Below are positions 18,801 to 26,800 of a stretch of DNA of 43,902 bases, piece after piece. The notes below the pieces were generated by a model. It ran no database searches. It saw only the letters and a list, made by a program, of their open reading frames with translations, and was not told the DNA's origin. Numbering within the stretch: position 1 is the first letter of the stretch; every line of letters starts with the position of its first letter. The position numbers were made by a program, and so were the translations under genes. The DNA is from an uncultured Pirellulaceae bacterium (GTDB lineage: Bacteria; Planctomycetota; Planctomycetia; Pirellulales; Pirellulaceae), in contig CALHZT010000095.1 of assembly GCA_938040995.1 (NCBI GenBank), positions 1-43,902 of the forward strand, written 5' to 3'.

Positions 18801-20734
18801 CCATCGTTAACAATCTGATTGCCAGGAACCGAACCGGTGGCATTCGCTTTGCTGGATCTCCAACCGATGAGAACAACATTGCCAATCCGGTTCCGTTCGG
18901 TCGCATCATCAACAACACCGTCGTGGGCGTTTCGCTTTCGCAAGGGTTTCAGGGAGTCGGCATCGAAGTCGCTGACAATGCCAGCCCGACGCTACTGAAT
19001 AACATTGTTGCCGAAAATGACATCGGGATTTCGGTGGATGCCAGCTCGGCGTCAACTGAAAACGTCGCAACGCTGTACAAGAACAACCGCGTCAACTTCA
19101 CTGGAACTACCGTTGGCAACTTTGCCATTCTGCTTAACCCGGCGGCTCCATTGTTTGTAAACTCCGACGCTGACAACTTCCAGCTTGCTGCGGGATCCAT
19201 GGCCATCGACAGTTCAGTCGACTCCCTGGCTGACCGTGGCGAGACGGCTGTGGCAAGAGCCCAGCTTGGAATTCCGGTTTCGCCAATTCTGGTTCCCGAT
19301 ACGGATGTAACGGGGCAACTCCGAATTGATGATCCACTGGTTGACACACCGGATGGACAGGGCTCCAACGTATTCAAGGATCGTGGTGCATTTGACCGGG
19401 CCGATCTTTCGGGGCCGGTAGCACAGTTCACGAACCCGGTCGACAACGGCGATTTTGACAGTGACCCGACGGAAGGCATCGTTGTATCCGGAGAGTTACT
19501 AACGAGCTTTGAAATTCGACTGTTCGACACCTCCGCAACGGGCTTCGACACAGGTAGCGGAATAGACAATTCAACCGTCACCCCTGAATCGGTTACGATT
19601 TTCCGCGACGGAGTGGCCCTCGAGCTTGGTGAGGACTACCGATTTGGCTACGACGCGGCGAGTAACATCATTCGCCTGACACCCGTGTCAGGCTTGTGGT
19701 CCAGCGACTCGACTTATCGCATTGTCCTCGACAATACGTCGATTACCGATCTGGCTGGAAACGTCTTACGACCGAATCAGTCGAACGGCTCGACCGAGCT
19801 GACAGTGGTCCTTGGACTTGGTCGCGACTACGGCGATGCACCTGCAGTCTACCCGGTCCTGTCTGGCGACAATGGTGCCAGCCACGGCCTGCGTGATGGA
19901 TTCTTCCTTGGTGCTGGCGTCTCCAGCGAAGGCAACGGTAACCCGTCGGAAGGCGCGAATGCGGATGACGATGATGGATTGCTCTCACCGCTTCAGGTGG
20001 TTCGTGGTGGTGTGACCCAATTCAGCGTTCAGGCATCCGCAGAAGGCTTGCTCAGCGTCTGGGTCGACTGGAACAACGATGGCGACTGGGATGATGCGGG
20101 CGAACAGGTCTTTACTGGCACGCTGCTCGCAGAAGGCGTGAACTCCTTGCCGCTGGTGTCTGTACCAGAGACGGTCAACAGCAACGAGATTTTCGCCCGA
20201 TTCCGTTTCAGCAGCCAGATGGTGACCGAGCCGACAGGTGGAGCCGCGGATGGCGAAGTCGAAGATTATCGCTTCTTCGTCGCGAGCAACCCATGGACGA
20301 ATCCGGACAATCCGAATGATGTCAATGCAAATGGAACAGTATCGCCTCTGGATGCACTGCTGGTCATTAACGAACTCAATGAGCCAATTGTCAGTGATCC
20401 ATCGACGGGAGCATTGCCAGTGCCGATTCCGGATCCGGCGGCTTTTGCTCCTCCGTTCTTTGATGTCAATAGAGACGGATTCGTATCACCAATCGACGCA
20501 TTGCTGGTGATCAATGAGCTAAACGAGTCAACAGCCGCGCTCTCTTCGAGCGTTGTTGTACCGGGCGGAAATTCGCTGGACGAGCCAACGACTGGCAATC
20601 GTTCACTCGACGGTTCGCTGACGAGTCTGGCATTCGGTGAGCTGGAGGAAGAAAAGAACCAGTCGGACAGTTTGTTCAGCGAGAACATTCTGGATGAGAT
20701 CATGGGGGATGGAATCAACAGCTACTTTGGCTGA
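6875..20734 (+). CDS. Giant 4619-aa surface/secreted beta-helix protein with dead metzincin domain, inserted LGF-type metallopeptidase and dockerin
   Basis: The start ATG has a good Shine-Dalgarno AGGAGA at 6863-6868. A basic N-terminus and LEPLEPKVLLA (residues 32-42) replace a signal peptide. Order: two Ig-like domains; a metzincin-like domain whose zinc site has become AGIGNLLGLGS (463-473); a PPC domain; a long beta-helix region with GDWGGI-type motifs; an inserted zinc-peptidase domain with HEIGHALGF (His1515, His1519) and a possible third ligand His1608; further PPC domains; scattered modules ending in TFEF; propeller-like and jelly-roll-like parts; two late PPC domains (nt about 17500-18600); a second beta-helix; an Ig-like domain; one GEVED; a dockerin (DVNANG and DVNRDG, nt 20310-20530); and an acidic tail. 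It is collinear with the gene at 20884 and arose by tandem duplication. It is likely an extracellular adhesin/protease; its substrate is unknown. Confidence 0.9.
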   Translation: MAKGGNKHLSAKARRKRLDQRKTSIRKKQFSLEPLEPKVLLAADGPRLVSVSPNEGGLLTQGSTLNIAPNDLTFTFDDAQTIDPDTVGAIQIFRDNVEVVPGFIGIGASPNEVVVRFAETLTDGNYSVRVGSNLANDCGAGFSGSISGNSNISFSLDLGAQVVSVVPQPIVRSGNGLTQARNQIEVYFNDDDLADNTSAAENPGFYQLVFTNDTATNTDDVVYLPTNVAYDATTDSATLTFASNLDQLGSGNGTFRLRIGDSSPLPLAPFERIPSADPGDTYDEAHNLGPIATRSQLISGSIDAMPINITLPGSNDDPGNRDLLTLNGVGDVQRTADVIDGITTIAYNFQSQIGFDPFGNPLFNLITEAQKERAREAFELWSNYLGVEFVETSSSGLLISTGDMRAINPDETTGPNDGVIYAVEEDPSFESGRLILDNAEAWYSERGDSPNFNQQGYFRSVMAGIGNLLGLGSSDHLHQAVIQSTAPRAPFDIFQPSEGIFPTPIDITHGQFIHRPDSVDVDLYRFEVTTPGLFTAETFAERQEDASLLDSALNLYAENEDGDRVLIASNDDYFSEDSRLQLDLENGVYFLGVSSTGNSQYNPNVEGSGFGGTTQGAYDLRMRVVPNVENTLIDATGTSFDGDADGVPGGTYNFWFRSGSAENTIFVDKSAAGGGNGGLGSPFNQIDTALAAAQPGDIVRILGNGGADNNLSTVADNIPYQIGFDTINQVTPLADGASVIVPQGVTVMIDEGAVLKFNQSAILVGSSSASVDRSGAALQVLGTPENSVFFTSINDDEIGRDTNNLTNNGRSGDWGGIKFRNDVDKEEGRFTDESAGNFINYVNHADMRFGGGLVTLDGIQAPVTPIDMDTVRPTISFNSITQSSDAAMAANPDAFEETNFNTFEFQSTPFTSDYTRIGPDIHGNRLTDNSINGLFVRINTGAGSVREELTVSGRWDDTDIVHVLAENMTVRGGVGGPQGVPINTSANIPVEQRFRMQANLDGSLAIDPGIIVKSDGARIEAGIGAQIIAEGTVEQNIIFTSIDDERFGAGGTFNTPNSTDVGRASAGDWAGIYFDLTSSGSLDHTVVAYAGGVTRIEGTTTSFNPVEIHQAEVRIANSLFEANLSGVGAGGSSNRGGRGANYPGAIFSLGSQPVIVNNIIQGTLATPAESLQNGGGRGPAINVDPNSLDHRELRDYGRSTGRLDRFSQYDSNQGALIRGNRLGTNDLNGMVVRGATISTQSVWDDTDIVHVVFDTIHVPNFEHFVGLRLESSADESLVVKFFGDDAGLTATGDRGDIVDRIGGSVQVIGQPGNPVVLTSLTDSTVGAGFDPAGNSQTGTDGGLVVQRTQPEGTFSIDYQFGPTLANRPDIIDALERAAQFWESRLEDPVNVVFDAEINALDGTTAGQASGSVVALPYAAVRDRLIADARPHEQYVEGLPELANLTATFPANSNPADAFELSSNLVVTYGNAKALGFDPAILPVVPSQFDANISIDGSIDIDVDTDANLAFEVMIHEIGHALGFTSSVEQVGNAGGEVLLTPLDLFRFEPGDGGEDFTNSPRVLDPTLEHVFYDGGVFNPSGIPITDIAIGDVPLSRGVDSADGDQASHWRDEEDLGGIYIGLMDPITGGSFTSRDARGFDVIGYDVVQGEGTPGEWRGLVIDELANNRNVEVLTETESPNSASSVNSAPGTAQFVGNLAPALNAGDDIRRLGFEIHGFLNGQDDVDVYSFEANAGTNVWIDIDQTSLGLDSVVEIVASNGTVIGRSDNSLIESTGGATSASLTGIASSLSPTSFQPQDLFSYNTKDAGMQVSLPGADGTTGTYFVRVSSQNGDGIYELNLRLQSMDEIAGSTVRYADIRYATNGIEIIGQPSGSPFIGGISEIEGNDTFDTAQVVGNVLDTASGGLQISGDISQFNDLDWYEFVVDYENITEPTFGEPAPVIFDIDFADGFGGPDTSLWLFDNDGRLIAFSEDSSADVASGNDVFAPGKGSAGVFDPFLGPIHLRPGVYHVAVTSGAQAPEVLDVYDQGSANSPTPLLRTRPIEAIRRVADDPINDFINSTAPATTDSTFGAPIEPFLFSEVVTLQVPNGSQLTPGDTLTVVDPATGQEATFEFTSSFFQIATGTGTETLDGETITIDSDIGTQVFRLVENASAQPGEIEIPFSRFMSEAEVAEQVRDAINASGFASAAIAVSDPNLVLLVNNFVNISGVSTVAGSSLEIVSPVQPGNIPVFYSPAEEAGDIAEQLSQSITNEFGFEPNSEEGLLTFDFGFGQGNVLSDELRLSVNADSSLALSQPSPVPFSLADVSLFVSQATGQGNNRSSIVTIDPYNGRQETLVGNIANPLGDIIFRDQFRADGSDIHNDSLFSVTLGPADPNQRLNDGNVGGILEIRPDTAAASQIGETGLETFQQTAPDMDEQSGFMMQGVGVFFEALASGSIDRNSRTMWGVGYRGDFGHPTNDFGTNIVYQFDLNNGEIFGAGDNDRESPNRHLGPGTQIREVGFFETNTIAFDNTELTLVLPTLFDGTAQISDGMTFVVDGFVFEFNSGPEAQLDINPAAGRLPSDTDSFVIDGQQFSFDTGPVLNVTSSAAGFSDGDTISIRDEFNIIRTFEFDSDGTVGNNNIAVNFVPGSSAEDMANLIAGAINDAPFFAQATVVAGTRISITGDVDLLASSGGLQIQGDYGSAAGISVQIEEFFSAEEVSQAIAEAAASVGIDASFRGTRLNFPGATQGNFNSSDFLFDEPSDGTIAPTSDFSVPFGAGDSLEEFAIRVSDAINASGIATSSSFNGQVFLDPPSSFSSSSNGLVIGGAAPGGLITGVAVNSSGNLTGVTDAGGLYEFNPNTGETTYIRSATDLQGIQFEGLTNGPQSVEGGRYADLFFAIDTLGLLYAFNEAGELQPIFAGGADRIRTGARVPTGLEFSTLDENLWHVSNQAGTRGGDPGHGLDVPFTQSHSRATGGVSFHFGTTSARAIERDYDYAGGAHGSLISNPFSLQEYDASDKPVLTFNYFLDTEGTVYSEAPFNPMRDSFRVYASTSENPNSGEWHLLATNNEYRDPTGDFDDEFDDPIPEDGGNGDGITVGVQDLFDNTGAWRQARIDLSPFAGQDDLRLRFEFATAGGTGLGLASGAFANSEGGEGEELQVIGADRLRDGNTITVTSSTFGLGTGELDFGLTLVIPTGARISNGETLSVSGPNGETSTFEFTRDGNVSAGNIPVVFDETMSANRVARALRTAIDSSDAAGANIAGESLETFLVRDRLNLPNATDITQGISPDASQLAVFVDGDIGVTPGYTRIPLNIAMNSSQVATAMEDFFGGVEGVVRRDSTFLIANGLVQDPGPFLLSTSLFGSSGEFPAFPDTNALFPGDPGALGHIDNDHEGVYVDDIAIGFEGNGVFVTNNGTWQNNPVNTNFDNQVGTDAAGNINDNRILEGRYQLEIRTGPIYGTPTGSPAVQLRLGRDFDINEPLDGGTVLETRGGADISSGQRFTLNGESGSETFEFIDSTIHENNNTIDTAFQSGLTGGSASTFVGIGRLGDNLNGFGDNNIQAQGLDVDLIAFDLVAGDRLQIDIDSFNPDLLSARGSTLDTELRVWDANGDRILVTDDSTPAPDDRLGDEEFNDPFLLFTAPETGTFYVGVTFQDANYDPRVDGTAELPGNDRTTGLSGGSYKLTADLNGGGNPSTLSDGSSGVPVHFATFDSANDIANRIAIAAAAGNLDVGLVPRANSNLLDTIGEISVGAEFFSLVPESNDTFATAIDTGLTIGRSATFRASGEIGDNEDFVNAQAALDVDIFRVNLGAGEELQIDVAAQSLGSTLDALVRVGEASTLFLSEDVDPDFDPDTDFSQDPYRPSNAGLTSLADDTRLTFTAPFAGTFFVAVSGFSNDTYDPTVAGSGRSFLARDKGKYELTLTTNGGGLTATSRDLPGSTDLSEEQGQLLINANQIRYSQNYGILLEGGDEVQALRNLGATSTTQLVPGVTIVNNLIARNRTGGIRFAGSPTDENNIANPVPFGRIINNTVVGVSLSQGFQGVGIEVADNASPTLLNNIVAENDIGISVDASSASTENVATLYKNNRVNFTGTTVGNFAILLNPAAPLFVNSDADNFQLAAGSMAIDSSVDSLADRGETAVARAQLGIPVSPILVPDTDVTGQLRIDDPLVDTPDGQGSNVFKDRGAFDRADLSGPVAQFTNPVDNGDFDSDPTEGIVVSGELLTSFEIRLFDTSATGFDTGSGIDNSTVTPESVTIFRDGVALELGEDYRFGYDAASNIIRLTPVSGLWSSDSTYRIVLDNTSITDLAGNVLRPNQSNGSTELTVVLGLGRDYGDAPAVYPVLSGDNGASHGLRDGFFLGAGVSSEGNGNPSEGANADDDDGLLSPLQVVRGGVTQFSVQASAEGLLSVWVDWNNDGDWDDAGEQVFTGTLLAEGVNSLPLVSVPETVNSNEIFARFRFSSQMVTEPTGGAADGEVEDYRFFVASNPWTNPDNPNDVNANGTVSPLDALLVINELNEPIVSDPSTGALPVPIPDPAAFAPPFFDVNRDGFVSPIDALLVINELNESTAALSSSVVVPGGNSLDEPTTGNRSLDGSLTSLAFGELEEEKNQSDSLFSENILDEIMGDGINSYFG
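10894..11826 (+). other. Inserted metallopeptidase domain inside the 4619-aa gene
   Basis: About 311 codons are present here but absent at the matching place in the paralogue, where TVGAG-type sequence runs almost directly on to the GDWRS segment. The insert carries HEIGHALGF at nt 11417-11443, a later SHW (His codon 11696-11698), LMDP as a possible Met-turn, and a closing DVIGYD. The layout resembles the family NCBIfam names metallo_LGF (NF038122), often secreted or PEP-CTERM-linked; that assignment is from memory of the motif. No reading-frame break or repeat is visible at the edges. Confidence 0.75.
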
Positions 20735-20783
20735 TTCCAGGAACAGAACTTTAAATGCCACCGGCATTTCACACTAAGACTTA

Positions 20784-20796
20784 CGGACAGTAACAA
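20784..20796 (+). promoter_or_regulatory. Shared intergenic element, copy 2 (CGGACAGTAACAA)
   Basis: This is identical over 13 bases to 6744-6756. It lies in the 149-base gap before the 3628-aa paralogue. A small inverted repeat, ATGCC-ACC-GGCAT, precedes it at about 20755-20767. Function unknown; see the copy at 6744. Confidence 0.4.
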
Positions 20797-20883
20797 CCGA
20801 ATCCATTCAGACTTGGAAAACTTCCTTTCACCATCAGGAACGATGGCACGCGGGGTAAGTTCGACTGGATTCAGCTGAGGTAA

Positions 20884-23800
20884 ATGGACATGAGCAAGCG
20901 TAAGAAAAGCAGCAAAGATTCAGTCAAAAAGCAGTTGCGACGCAGAGCGAAACGCCTGAAGTCGCGACACATGGAGATTGAATCGCTGGAAGATCGTATG
21001 GTGCTTACGAGCCCATTCATCCAGGGCATTGCCGTCGATGACGGTTCACTGCTCGCGGATATCGAGAATACGGCTCCCCGTGAGATCACTCTACGATTCG
21101 ACGAAGATCAGGTCATCTCGGATTCAGAAGGCTCGCTCGATGGAATCGTCCTTTCCCATGGTGGCCCCGACAGAACGCTGGGAACCAGCGACGATGTTGT
21201 GATTGCACCTGGATTCAAAGATATTGGCGATGCTCCCAACGAAGTCATTTTGCGTTTCGCCGATAATCTGCCGGACAACATCTACAACCTGGAGATCTTT
21301 GGTAACGGCCTGACGCCACTCCGGAATGTTGACGGGGAAGTATTCGATGCAAATCGGGATCAGCCTGGTGTTCAGGACCTTTCACGGGTATTCCGGCTGG
21401 ATCTTGGCGCTCAAGTCACCGCTGTCGTTCCGCAGCCCATTGAGCGCGCCGACGATGGAACGTTAACGCAGCGCCGCGATCAGATTGCTGTCTACTTTAA
21501 CGCGGACCCACTCTCACAAGCGTCCGCCGAACGACCAGATTTTTATCAGCTTCGATTCACAGGACACACCGACGAGTTTGACCCGGATTTCGATACCGTC
21601 AACGACCTTGACGACGTTGTTCACTTGCCGACCGATGTCTCCTATGACCCGGTCGACAACATCGCAATCCTGACGTTTGCATCGAACATTGACGAGCTGG
21701 ATAACGACTTGCCCGGAGTCGATCGCGAAAATGGAATCGGCACGTACCGGTTGCAAGTCGGTTTGAATGCCGCGACGCCACTCAACAACACTCCTGACAA
21801 TGTAGTGCCATCGAGCGATCCTGGAGACCAGTTCACGACCGCACTGGATCTTGGGGAAGTTTTCTCGCGAGGCATCAAGATCGAAGCTGCGATCGATCCG
21901 AACGTCGCGCCGCTGCAATACCCTGGAGCCAACAACGAACCGGGACACCGGGACGTCCCGGTCGAAGACCACTTCATCAATGGCGCATTTGCTTCGGATC
22001 TTTTTCCGGGCACTACCACGATTTTCTACAATTTCCGTGATGACTATGGCTTCGACCCGGCTGGCAATCAGCTGCAGAACCTGATCACGGAGAATCAGAA
22101 AGAACTCGCTCGTGATATCGTCGAAATCTACAGCTACTACACAGGAGTTCAGTTCGTAGAAACTGCAGAACTCGGTTTTACCATCGCCACCGGAGACCTT
22201 CGTGCTCTTTCACCGGGAGTCCCGACTGGCCCCCTGGGAGTCCTTGGTATTGCGACCGGCGGTAACTTCCTCAACGGTATCGCGATCATGGACGCTGCCG
22301 AGGACTGGTCCGACGAGTTCGCAGCCGTGGACCAAGGGACCCGAATCAGCTGGTTTGAGACCGGGATGCATGAGATTGGCCACGTTCTTGGACTTGGCCA
22401 TACATTCGATGTTGCTGCCCTGACGGTCCTCGGTTCCGACGTCACCCAGTCAGTATCCACGCCCGAGCCAATATTTCCGGGCGACAACGACATCATTCAC
22501 CTGAACCATATTCATCGCCCAGAGAGCAATGATGTCGACCTCTACCAGTTCGAGGTCAGCGATCCTGGTGTCATCACGATTGAAACATTCGCGGAACGTC
22601 TGGATAACTCGAGTCTTGCAGATACCCAAATTTCAGTCTGGCATGAAGTCGACGGCGAGCGAACTCGCATTGCCGGGAACGACGACTATTTCAGTGAAGA
22701 CTCGTTCCTTGAACTGTCGGTTGAGGCGGGAACCTATTACGTCGGCGTTTCATCGACTGGAAACAGCGACTACAACCCGAACCTGGCGAATTCTGGAGAA
22801 GGCGGAACCAGCGAAGGTCGTTACGAACTGCGAATTCACCACCGGAACGAATTGGCCAATGACCAACAGATCCTGGATCGCATCGACAGCCTGCATCCTG
22901 ATCCCCGGTTCACGCCAGATTCGGCACAACCGCTCGACGGTGACTATGACGGCATCGCTGGCGGCGCGTACAACTTCTGGTTCCGCGCAACCACACCGGA
23001 AAGAACGCACATCGTTGACAAAGCCGGTTTTGGTGACTTCACCGAGATTGACAGCGCCATGGCTGCGGCCCAACCGGGCGACATTGTACGCGTCGTAGGT
23101 AACGGCGGTGCAGACGGCGACGTTTCAACGACCGAAGATAACCTGACCTATCAAGTCGGCCGAAGCGTGTTTGGAAACACACTTCCGGACGGCAACAACA
23201 TCAGTGTCAGTAAAGGCGTCACGTTGATGATTGATGGCGGAGCCGCCATCAAGTTCCGCAATTCTTCGATCACGATGGGCAGTGCGGCTCCTGGCGTTGA
23301 CCGAAGCGGTGGCGCGATTCAGATTCTCGGCACCAACGAAGAGTACGTACACCTGACTTCGTTTCAGGATGATTCCTTCGGTGGCGACAACAACAATCTT
23401 CCCAACCTGCCACGCGCCGGCGACTGGGGGGGCATCGTCTTTGCGGCGGATCTTGATGCCACTGCGGGACGATTCAACTATGAAGACCAGTCGATATTCC
23501 TCAACTACGTCAACCACGCCAATATTCAGTATGCCGGCGGTAGTGTGACCATTGATTCGGTTTCCCAGGTAAACGCGCCCATCGAAATCCGCGACGCTCG
23601 CCCAACCGTGACGTTTAACCGGATCACGAGAAGTGCCGAAGCCGCCGTGTCCGCAACGCCTGACAGTTTTGAAGAAACCAATTTCCACTCGTCGGAATTC
23701 CAGACGGTCGAGTTCGTTTCGGACTATACACGAATCGGACCGGACATTTACGGCAACACGCTGTTCGACAATTCGTTCAACGGTTTGTTCATCCGCACTG

Positions 23801-26800
23801 TCACGGAGGCAGGCCAGGACTTGAGGCCAATGACGGTCAGCGGTCGATGGAATGATACCGACATCACTCACGTTCTCGCCGAAAATCTGATCCTGCAGGG
23901 TCAGACAGGAAATGCCCTTCTCGACGAAGACAACATTCTCCCGACGCCGAACGAAGGCAACTTTATTGCGCGAACAGATGCACGGTTGCGAATTGATCCT
24001 GGCACGATCGTAAAACTCGATGGTGCCGTCATCGAAGTCGGCATCGGGGCTCAACTGATTGCCGAAGGTACGAGTGGCAAAGAGGTCGTATTCACCTCTG
24101 TTCTTGATGACACGTTTGGTGGGTCGAGCACGTTTGATGTTTCTTCCAATGGATCTACGGACGATTCCGTTCAGCCAGCACCCGCGGACTGGGGAGGCAT
24201 CTATCTTGGCTTCCTTTCCAGCGGAAGTATCGACCACGCGATTATTTCTTATGGCGGCGGTACGGCACCGATCGAAGGAAGCTTTACGGGCTACAACGCG
24301 ATTGCAGTTCACCAGGCCGAACTTCGACTTACAAACAGTCGCCTGACAGACAATGCCGGTGGATTGGGCGGTCAGGCTCCCGAGTCAAGATTTGGCCGAA
24401 CAGCCAACGAAGAAGCCGCAATCTTTGTTCGCCAGTCGCAACCGATCCTGATCGACAACATCATCGAAAACACAACGTCCCTGAGTGGCGAGCCGGCTGC
24501 TGCCATCAGCATCAATGTCGCATCGCTGAATCGGGAACGAATCACCGATACTGGACGATCCACAGGTCTCGCTGCAGAATTCCCGAACCACGTTGACAAT
24601 CAGGGACCACTTATTGTCGGCAACCGAATCGGCGGCAACGGAATTAACGGATTGGTCGTGCGAGGAGGAACCCTCACCACAGAAAGCGTGTGGGATGATC
24701 AGGATATCCAACACGTGGTCTTTGATGAAATTTCCGTTCCGAACTTCCATACGCATGATGGGCTTCGCCTGGAAAGCAGTTCGGGGCAGAGCCTCGTGGT
24801 CAAACTTCAGGGCGATCGCGCCGGCTTTACTGCTGGCGGACGACCGTTGGATATCGACGACCGAATCGGCGGTGCCATTCAGATCGTTGGACATCCAAAC
24901 TTCCCTGTCGTGCTGACATCGACCGGAGACAACACGGTGGGAGCCGGACGGACTCCGGACGGATCGACCAACTTTAATGTGCTTGGAGCGGAAACAATCG
25001 CACAAGCCGGCGACTGGCGCAGTATCCGACTGTCCGAATACAGCAACGATCGCAATGTCGCATCCCTTATCGAGTTCGAACCGACAGACATCGACTTTGC
25101 AGGCACAGACAACCCGCGAAACAACGGTACCGTTGAGAATGCCCAGTTCCTGGGTCGCCTCGCCGAGAATACCAAAAGCGGTGACGAAAACCTGCGACTT
25201 GGTTTTGAGATCCACGGCGCCATCGCCCGGCCGGTCGACGTTGACACTTACAGCTTCCAGGCCGAAGGCGGAACCGAAGTCTGGTTTGACATCGACCACA
25301 CAACCGACTCGCTGGACAGCGTGATTGAACTGGTGACGGCCGACGGATTCGTTCTGGCAAGCAGTGACAGCTCGCACCTGGAAGACAATCCGTTCAATCA
25401 CGAAGACCCCAACCGTCCGGACTTCAACGCGAGGAATCTGAACAAGTCCGGATTTAGCACGACGGATCACTTCTCGATTAACCCGAATGACCCGGGCATG
25501 CGAGTTCAGTTGCCTGCGGGTGGACTGAATACGTACCACATTCGGGTCCGCAGCAATGGTTTGACGGCTGGTTCGTATGAACTCCAGGTCCGTATGGACG
25601 AAGTCGATGAAGTACCAGGGTCTTCCGTTCAGTTTGCGGACATTCGCTTCGCCACAAACGGTATCGAGCTTCAGGGGGTTCCGAAGCATTCACCGTTGCT
25701 TGGCGAAGTCGCCGAAATCAATCGTGACAACAATGAGTTTGTACAAGCCCAGGATATTGGCAATGTCCTGAACTCGGATCGAGCCGCCATTTCGATTGCA
25801 GGTGCTATCGAAGGCTCCACCGATGTTGACTGGTACGAGTTTGATGTCAATTACGAAGCGACTCAACAAGGCGGTGGGTTCGCGAGCATTACTCTGGATC
25901 TCGACTATGCCGACGGGTTCTCCTCGGCGAACCTCTCGTTCGCGGTGTATTCCGATGACGGCAGACTGGTAGCGTTTGGAGACGAATCCAATATCGCGGA
26001 CGACCTTTCGGCTCCCGGCGAAGGAGCCGACCTTGATGATCTGACCCGCGGAAGTGGTGGAAACGGCGATCCTTTCCTCGGCCCATTTTCGGTACCTGTT
26101 GGCACCTACAGGGTGGCTGTATTCCCCGATTCGCTGATTCCGCGTGAGTACGGAAAATACCTCGATCGCGGCTTGCTGGAAGAGTTCCCGTCTGAGGTCC
26201 ACAAAGCGCTGCCCAATGATGCTGTTACCCGGGTAGCCGTCGATGCTGCAACCGGCGATGGACCGCTCCTGTTGGAACCAGATGCATTCACGCTCAATGA
26301 GACCAAGCTGTATATCAGTACGCCCAGCAACATCAACACAGTCAATGGTTCCACCGGAGCGCTCGAGTACGTATTCGGCAACTTCGCACCACTGGGAGCA
26401 GGACCGTTTACGATTGGCGACTATGCAGTTCGACCTGAAGATGGAAGATTCTTCTCGATTGTTGACAATGGACCTCCCGTAGAAATTGATCCCGAAACTG
26501 GTGCGCTAATTCCACTTGAAGACGCAGGAGACCCAATCCAGTTCTTCGTCGCATCCACAGAAGTAGAAGTAGAGGAGGAAGGCGATCCTCCAGTGGAAAT
26601 CACCACCACCACCGTCAGCTTTGAGGAGGCGGATAACCTCTTCATCGAATGGGAAGCATTTACCTTTTCCGAAGGGTTCGCGGGCGATAACGCTTCGTTC
26701 TTCTGGGGTGTAGGAAACGTTGACCCCCAGGACACCATGAGCGATCCAGCTCCGGCGTACGCGGACAATATCCTCTACACGCTGGACTACTTCACGCTTG

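Noticed and set aside
6875-20734. Possible frameshift or fusion artefact behind the unusual length of the 4619-aa gene
   Set aside because: The frame is open from a good ribosome site to the dockerin tail, and the order matches the paralogue throughout, so it is one real gene.
23125-25689. Long minus-strand frames (395 and 434 codons) opposite the 3628-aa gene
   Set aside because: They lie wholly inside a clearly coding + strand gene and have no recognisable domains. They are mirror frames of its codon pattern.
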